Shown one piece after another: positions 35,201 through 44,200 of a stretch of DNA of 64,000 nucleotides. Source of the stretch: Agriotes lineatus (lineage: Eukaryota; Arthropoda; Insecta; Coleoptera; Elateridae); the NCBI GenBank assembly GCA_940337035.1, contig CALNHX010001050.1:1-64000 (forward strand), read 5' to 3'. The notes under the pieces were generated by a model. The model did not search any database and was not told the DNA's origin. It was given only the letters and a program-made list of their open reading frames with translations. Position 1 is the first letter of the stretch, and every line of letters begins with the position of its first letter. Position numbers and translations under genes: made by a program.

Positions 35201-38200
35201 TACATCTAGTACTTCTTCTATTTCAGTTACGACTTTCCCATCCCGGTTTTCTATTTTCCATGTCTTGGGCTTAAATTCTCGTGTGATTTCTCTTATTTTT
35301 TGGAACATATTTTTTGTGTCGTTAGCATTTGAAGATTTTTCAATTTCTTGACATGTCTTCTGTAAGTGTTGGTTTTTGTCTCTTCTGCATAGGCTTTGTA
35401 TTTTCCTACTAAGTCTTCGATATTTTTCTCTTTCATTTTCTGTGTTTATACCGGCCGTTTTCAGTTGTTTTCTTTCATCCACAACTTTTCACGTTTCTTC
35501 TTTCATCCAATGTTTTCTCTTCATATGTTTGGTACTTTTTATGACTTGTTCTTTGGTTTCTAACATTACCGTTTTCAGTTTGTTCTACATTTGTTCAGTG
35601 TTCATCTTATTTGTTAGATCTGTCATTTTTTCCAAATTTCTTTCTAGTTGTTGTTTGTAATTTTCCATGTTTTCAGACCGTAATTCTATGGATTTTCTTT
35701 TGTCATTTCTCGTTTTGATGTGGATTTTGATTTTTGCCATTAGCAGTTTATGATCACTGCCACAGTCGAGCACAGATAGAGTTTTTACGTTGTTAACACT
35801 GGATCTCCATCTGTTTCGTACTAAGATATAATTTATTTGATTCTTAAACTGCCCCCCTGGTGATACCCATGTGTAACGCCGTCTTGGGTGATGAAGAAAT
35901 AGACTATTCGCAATAGTTAAGTTATTTTCAATACAAAACTCGATTAGCTTTTCACCGGAGTTGTTTCTTGTTAATCTTGCACTACTTTTTTATCATCTGT
36001 CATTGATAAAACAGAAAATAGAATTAACAATTATGTTTACATATAATTTATATTTTTTAGGAACTATATTCTCAAACAGAGATGAAGTTGGAGTATTATT
36101 TGCTAGCATACCTAATTTTATAGAGTTCTATTCGGAGGACATAAATAAAGGAATGGAATGTATTAGATTGTTAAATGAAATCATTGGTATAACATATTGT
36201 CACTGTATTTGATACTATTTACCTAATATTAAATTACTTCTAGCTGATTTTGATGAATTACTAGATGAGCAAAGATTTAGCACTATTGAGAAGATAAAAA
36301 CAGTCAGTGCTACGGCTACCTACATGGCTGCCTCTGGACTTAACCCTAAACATAAAGTAGGTAACATACTTCTTTCATACAATTTATTATCTAACAATTA
36401 TTATAACAGGACTGTAGAAACACGGAAGGTCCAGAACATTTATGTGCACTTATAGACTTTGCAATCATGATGAAACAAAGACTTGAAGATGTCAATACCC
36501 ATTCATTTAATAATTTTGGTTTGCGGATTGGTGTGTCATGTGGACCCTTAGTGTGTGGCGTCATTGGAGCTCGTAAACCTGTATTTGATATTTGGGGAAA
36601 CACTGTGAACGAAGCTTCTCGAATGGACTCAACTGGTGAAGTCGGGAAAATTCAAGTTCCAAAATACACAGCCCAGGTGAGAAAAACACTGTAATGATAT
36701 GGTTTATTCTTTCAATAGGGTAGCTCTATACTTTATAGACACTGAAAAATTAAATTATAAAAGCAGATTAATATTAAATTTAATATAAAAGATAAACAAG
36801 TATATTATGATAGAAATATACTGTTTTAATTGTTGGAAATAAAACACAAAAATATTCTGATAAGATCGTAATTTTTAAACAAGTCTTATTGTTATCAGTT
36901 TTTGCTTTGTGTTTTTTTCAATTTACTTTCAGTTTTAGCTCATTTTATTTGTAGTTTAAAATATATTACAGAGAATATTAAAATCTTGTCCAATAGTTCA
37001 TATTTATCCATTTTGAACGTTGATTTTTAAACCTGCTCTCTGCTTCCTTTTGTAATTCTGTCAACACGATTGTGAGCATCCCTGCTGTTCTTGCCAAGAT
37101 TACAACATCATCAGCATAAGCCAAATATTGTATTGACCTACTATACAGTGACCCTCCAGGATTGTAGGTAATAGCTCTAATGCATTGCTCTAATACTAGT
37201 TGAACAGGGACACTGATAGTGAGTTTCCCTGTTTCATTCTGCTGTCATCCCTTCCCTTTTTCATATTTCCGTTATCAGTGTGTGTATTTTTTGGCTATTG
37301 TATGCCCTGCATATTTTATCAGCTCTGCATTTAATCCATCTTCCTCTGGTGCTGCATTGTTTTTTAATATTCTAATTTTTTTTCAACTTCTGCTAATGTG
37401 GGAACTTCAATATTTATCTGAGGTTCGTAGAGTTGCATATGATTAATTCTTCGGGCTTTGTTTTCTTCTTCTTCTGAGTTTTCTTCATTTAACTCTTCTT
37501 TAAAATATTCCTACCTGCTGGCCATGATTTCCTTTTCTTTTCCTAATAGATTCCCTTGTTTGTCTTTATTATACTTTATTCTTATCTGATATCCTCATTT
37601 GTTCCTCTTTAAGTCTTTGTAAAATATTCAACTATTTTGCTATTGATATTCTCTTTACATTGTCTCTATCTGCATTATATCATATTCTTTTTTCTGTCTT
37701 TGGTCTATGTAATGTGCCTCTCTGCTCCTGTTCTGATAGTTTCAACTCTTTGTCCCGTCTTTCTTTGCAGCATCTTTTTGTTTTTCATGTGCTTCTCCGC
37801 ATTCTTCATCGTATCATTAATTCGAAGGCTTTTTTCTTTCATATACGATCTCTTTTGCTGTGTTGTTGATAGCCATTTTTGTTTCATGATATTTAACTTC
37901 TATGGTCGTCGTTTTTTGATTGTCGTTTAACCACGTATTATTATAAAATAAGTAATCTTGTTTTGATAGTTGGGCTTTTTTGTTATCATCTTGTGTCAAT
38001 GATGTTATATTATATGAGCTTGTGTTCTTTGCTGATTAATACTATCATGTAACTTTTAAAATTGTCTCTGTATATTCTTTTTACCAGGAAGTGATCGGAG
38101 TATATAAGAGGGTTGTCCCAAATATAACGCACAGCGCCCTCTAACTATCATGCAGTGTAACATAAACAGCTGATCTTGTTCTCAGTTTGTAACTTGAAGT

Positions 38201-41200
38201 CTAACGAACACATTGGTGCCCCGTGTTAGTGGTTTTAGTGAAGTGTAATGATGTCCGAGAGCGATAACGACAGTGAAAACAAATTCTTGGCTCACTCTTT
38301 CATTCAAAGCATTTAAGTCAGAAAAACGGACTCCTCGAAGCGGTTCCTTGAGTTTTTAAAGTCTGGGGGATTCAAATCTGGTCGAGAAACGTTTTGCCTT
38401 CATTTTCATAGCAAGAGAGCAATTCACGGCAGATGTAGCGGGTAGCCTTCTGCTCAGGCTACAAGAAATGAGAAATCCAAAGTGCTGTGATCGTTCGTTT
38501 TTGAGGAATTTCAGTTATAATGCGGTGAGCACTTGATTTCAAATACCGGTTTTTTCTTCTATCTCTCTCGCCGTTATTCGTCAATCTTTATCAATTACGG
38601 TGGCGACAATAGCCGCGTTAGTGTTATCTTAAGTGACTGTAGACGGTCAGCCAGAACGGGGATTGTTTTTAATGCATATATGACCTTCACGGAATTGCTG
38701 ATGCCATCTTTGTACTGCACTACGATCGACTGTATGCGTACCACACACTTCATTTAACGCGGCATGAATTTCAGGCACTGTTTTACCACAAATTTATTCA
38801 ATATTAATGTAAGCGCATTGCTCTAATCTGAAAGTGTGAGCCAAGGATTTGTTTTCCCTGTCGGTATCGCACTCGGACATCATTACACTTCACTAAAACC
38901 ACTAACACGGGGCATCAATGTGTTCGTTATACTTCAGGCTACAAACTGAGAACAAGATCAGCTGTTTATGTTACACTGCACGATAGCTAGAGGGTGCTGT
39001 GCATTATATTAGGGACAAACCTCGTATCTGCCCCATGCCAACTGCTTATAACCATAATGTCACATGCATATCTTTAATGAATCAATACATGGTCAATTTA
39101 TTTCTTGTGTTCTCATCGGTGATTGCCATGTCACTTTATATATAGTATAATTCGGAAAGCATGTGGTTTTGATAATCATACCATTACTAAAGCAAAGTCT
39201 ATGAATCTGTTGCCGTTTTTGTTACTTATGTTGTGCTCACTATATGACCTATTGCTTCCCAGAGCTCTATTTCTTTGCCTACCTTGGCATTCACGCACCT
39301 AGAATTATTTTCACGTCTCGCTGAGGTGATAAGCTGGTTAGGTTCTCTAACTCCTCATAAAACTCTTGGTTGCAGGGGAGTAACCCTAGAGCTATTGTCA
39401 TCCTACTTATCTGACAGATCTCAACGTGTACTTTGTAAAAGTCAATATAGTCAGATGTCTTCAATTCAGCACGGCGTCCCACAAGGAAGTGTATGAGGAC
39501 CTTTGTTATTTTAATCTACGTCAACGACTTCCCTAGCCCCATGCCAATTTTCACAACTTTTTTTGCAGACGATACAACCTTTGCAAACCACATAGAAGAT
39601 GAAACTCTGGTCAATCAATTAGAAACAAACATTATTAATCAAGCCTCCGATTGGTACAAGGCAAATAAGCGTTGTTTCAACTAAATAAAACTACTACTTT
39701 ACTATTTTCAAATTAACAAAATATCTCTGAAACCGTAAAATTTTTAGGCCTTACCTTGGCGGTCTAGGACGTTTAGGCGCGATTCTTTAGGCTCGCATCT
39801 TTAGGCGCGCACTTCTAGGCGCGAGCGCCTTAGAGGCGGACGCTATTAGGCGCCTGGACGTTTAGGGCGCCGCAACTTTAGGCGCGGGGACAGTTAGGCG
39901 CCACATTAAAGAAATTCACATTATTCTTGATTTTTAAATTTTTTTAGGTAATTATTGCAGACATTAATGTTGATAAAAATTCAAACCTTCATAAACAATA
40001 TATATTCGGCTTTTTAACAAGCCTTTTTCAGTGTTACAGTTTTACAAATTTACATATTTAATTTCCATTGTATGGATTACGAAAAATGATTTATTTGCAT
40101 TTTGTATATGGATAGTTTAACGTGGTGGAATTATACACACCTATAACCTCACCACGTTAAACTATCCATATATAAAATGTAAATAAACAATTGTTCATAA
40201 TCGATAAAATGTAAATTCAATATGTAAATTTGTGAAACTTTAACACTGAAGAAGGCTCGTAAAACAGCTGAAAATATATTGCTTATGAAGGTTTGAAATT
40301 TTCTTCAACATTAATGACTGCAATAATTACCCAACAAAAAATTTTAAAATATAAATAATCCAGTCGTAAAACAAAAATTTACTACATTATTCTTGATATG
40401 TGATTTATTACCTAGCTGAAATAAGTTATGTAACTAAACATCTTTCCTAAACAGACATAGAAACTGGTTATTTGTGTAGGTAATTGCAAAATATGACGTT
40501 TTTTTAAGAGTCTCAAAGTTTTCTAGGAGTAAAAAAGACCCATTTTGCACGTGTAACGCCACTAGTTTTTGTGTAAAATCTGAAATCGGGCTCTCCATTC
40601 AATAGTCGTAAATCTTTAAAGATTTACATATTTTTTTGTGGCAGTTTCTTGCTGTTGACTATCGATATGATAACCTACTAATACCTTTACGAAAATTTAA
40701 GATAATAACATTAATCATTTAGAAATGTCAAAATATAGTATTCAAAATTTCAGTTTTTACACGAAAATTGCAACACGTGTAAAATTAATCTGTTAGTGGT
40801 CGAAAATGTTCCGACTTAAAAGAACAGCTCATATTTTGCGAGTAGTTAACATATATAACTAGTTTCTACGTTTGTTATGAAAGAAGTAGTTATGTAACTA
40901 TTTACAGTTAGACAATACAGTATATGTTCAAACCATGCGGAAACGTGTTTACGTGGCGCCTAACTGTCCCCGCGCCTAAAGTTGAGGCGTCTAAACGTAC
41001 GCCCGCCTAATAGCGTCCGCGTCTAAAGGCTTTGCGCCTATAAGCTCGCGCCTAATAATGCGCGCCTAAAGGTGTGCGCCTAAACGTCCCTTTCCGTTAC
41101 CTGGATAGCAGACTAACTTAGCAAGCACATGTTGACAATCTTTCAACTAAGTTATCAAGAACAGTCTATATAATTGGACAAATTAAAAATCGAGTAAGCT

Positions 41201-44200
41201 TATATGCTGCCATTATTGCACACCACGCATTATTTCATAGTGTGATGACGTACGGTCTGATCAACTGGGGTACCTCTACACATATTACACAAAAATGTTA
41301 CTGTAAAGAAGAGCCTTGAGAGCATTGGCAGGGGCAAGTCAGTTAGACAGTTGTAAACTATTGTTCAAAAACATATTAATGCTGTCGTTAGCAATACTAT
41401 ATTGCAATCTACTACACAAAAGAGCATTATGATGGTTGCACAACAAACGGCAATGCCATGGTTACGACATCCGCAATCGAGGCAATATACAGGTTCCGCA
41501 GCAAGGATTAACATCCACTAAACGAAATAATTTCGAAATAGGATTGTTTAATTAGATTATTCCCAGTAACTTTAGGGTTTCACTTCAAAAAAATTAAGAC
41601 CAAGCTGGATTTTTGCATACACCTTCATTTTGACGTTATAAATAACGTGTGAAAAGTCCCCATCGATATCGTGACCGCTAACAAAGTTATACGGAGTCAA
41701 AAGTCACCGAAATCAGTTTTTCGCTTATATCTCGCTTGCTATTGCTTGTACAAAAATTGTTGCTAAATCAAAATATAGAGCAAAAAATTATCTACAAAAA
41801 TACTAACTTACACTTTTTACGTAGGACTGTCCGCTTTCAGTTAGAAAGCTCACAATGCGTCAACATCAGAAAATCGCGTCTTTTTCGCGTTTATTATCTG
41901 GTAGATGTTTTTCGTCGATGTCATAATCCCTCTTGGTGTCATCAGACAACAGTGACATTCCTCAGTATAAATCAAGAATTCCACAGGACGTAGACGTGTT
42001 TCGGCTGTGTTGTAGCAGTGGTGTAGTTTAATTATTGCAATGGCGGATAATAATAATTGTTTTATTTGTGGCTGATAGAATGCAATCGGTGATACTGTGA
42101 GTGTGGAGCACGGTTTACAAACTTTACGAAATGCCAGTGTAGATAGAAACGACGGACATTTGGAACTTTTGAGTAACGTGGATTGTGTGACTATTCATGT
42201 TGAGTGTCGTAAAGGCTACACTCGCATTATGGCAGCTAACCTAACAGACAGCAAGATGAAACTGAGGCGAGCACGTCGCATCAGAGTTCTCCGGTAAAGA
42301 CTTTGTTACCACCAGCGCCTGATGAACTCCTTCATATGATTTTCTGCAATTGTGCAAAAGGTTGTGGAATAAACTGCGGTTGCAGAAAGCTTGGATTGCA
42401 ATGCTCAGTTGTCTGTGGATACTGTCATGGTCAATCCTGTCTCAAAGCAAGTCCATCCGAATATGAAAGACGTTGGAAGAGGACGATGAGATAGGCAATA
42501 TCTTCATAGACCTCGATCACGAGAGCGGAGAAGGATTACAACAGGACTAATTATTGATGATTGATGATGACTTTAATAATGAGTCACTACTTCGTCTAGA
42601 AGACGATGAGGAAGAGGAAGTTTGATTTTGAGAGGGACATGGATAAGGCCTATGGGGTAGACCATGTAAAAAGAAGCGTGCCGTGCATTCTACCTCAAAG
42701 GTGGTACGGAAACGAATGCATCCACTATTTACAGCGCGATTCCTGATGTTGACGCATTGTGAGCTCTCTAATTTGAAAACAGACGGTCCTATGTAAAAAG
42801 TGTAAGTTACCATTTTTGTAGAGAATTTTCCGCTCTACATTTTTTATTCAGCAAGCATTTTTTACAACCAATAGCAAGCGAGATATAAGCGAAAAACCGA
42901 TTTCGGTGACCTTTGACCCCGTATAACTTTGTTAGCGGTCACAATATCGATGGGGACTTTTCACAAGTTATTTATAACGTCAAAATGAAGGTGTATGCAA
43001 AAATCCAGCTTGGTCCTAATTTTTTAGAATAACACCTCTTTTTTGTCTAAAGTTACTGGGATATTAATAGTAGGTACTCTCAAAAATGCCCCAACAAAAA
43101 ACTTTAAAATAAAGATTAAAAAACATCTTTTTGCTAATGCTACTATCAACACTTTAAATTTATCTTGTCTTATTGACTATAGTAGTGTTCTTTGTTATTG
43201 TGTTCTTCTGTAGATAACTGTTTTATTTGTTTATATGCATTGTATTTGTAAGTTGAAAGTATGAACTCGGATGTCATAAAAAAACATATTGTACGATACA
43301 TGACCGGAAAGTGTTTTGCAGGTCTCCCCAAGCTTCCTACGTGGTTCGACCTGCAAAACACTACTTTACAGTTTTGTAACGTAAATTACTACTTAAGCAT
43401 TTATGTATACAGTCATATTTTGCTGGTAACCTCTATAGTACGAAACACTGCAAAACTCTCGATTATCCGGTGTGCAAGTTAACCATGCTGGCAATTTACA
43501 TTTAATTTTTTATAATTAATTGTAGTAGGCAGTATTGCCTATTATTTAGAAATATCACTAATACAAATAAACAGTTATTAGGAGTTCGTGGATATGAATT
43601 AAAATTGCGAGGTCTAATCGAAGTAAAAGGAAAAGGTAAAATGGAAACATACTTTGTTGTTGGGAGACAAGCTGGCCGGCCTCCGGGTTTTCAGCGACAA
43701 GCAAGCCAATACAGCAGTTTGGCAGCTGTTGTATATGCTATGGCACAGGCGAGACGTAAACAGACTGGAAATACCCGTAAGAAAATCATTTCTAACATAA
43801 TAGAATCAAATATCCATTTTATTACTTCTGTCACAGCTGGAAGTGGAGCACTAGGAAGAGCAAAATCACAGCAAAGGAGTGATTCGTTTGGAAAAAAGAT
43901 ATTTCCAAATTACAGCTCCATGAGAATTTCGCATCGTACTCCTGCCAATCCAGTCCGCAGGAACACTACAAGAGCACATCGGTTCAATCTGCATGCCAGG
44001 TATGTCAATATTTCTTCCTTTATTGCAACTTCTTTTTAATATTGGTATACATAGTTTTATTTTTATTACAATCAGTTATTTGTTTGGAAAGTAAAAATTA
44101 AAGCAGCCAATTTTCTTAAATGGTTTAATAAATTGTCTGCTTTAATTTTTACTTTCCCAACAAATAACCTTGAAAAAGACAGCTGTTTTGACTTACATAT

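Larger units (their letters stand above)
39326..43160 (+). mobile_element. CR1/Jockey-like LINE (RT) split by two DNA elements
   Basis: Plus strand: 39326-39759 encodes LLSSYLSDRSQRVLC, QHGVPQGSV and the catalytic FFADDTTF box. 41097-41561 continues with QAHVDNLSTKL, then AAIIAHHALFHSVMTYGLIN. 43061-43160 gives the tail APTKNFKIKIKKHLF. The frame resumes across the elements 39760-41096 and 41562-43060. Stops are present. Confidence 0.75.

Noticed and set aside
35376..35660. Hydrophobic plus-strand ORFs within LINE regions (also 21276-22055, 32239-32780, 37637-37930)
   Set aside because: They are reverse-strand shadows of the K/R-rich LINE linker regions; T/C-rich sense strands yield Phe/Leu/Ser-rich frames.
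42303..42494. Host tesmin/TSO1-like gene
   Set aside because: It lies between inverted repeats within a LINE and carries stops and frame breaks.
43575..43582. Acceptor after TTATTAG (exon start at 43582)
   Set aside because: It would break the reading phase with the preceding cyclase exon. The acceptor at 43573-43574 keeps the frame.
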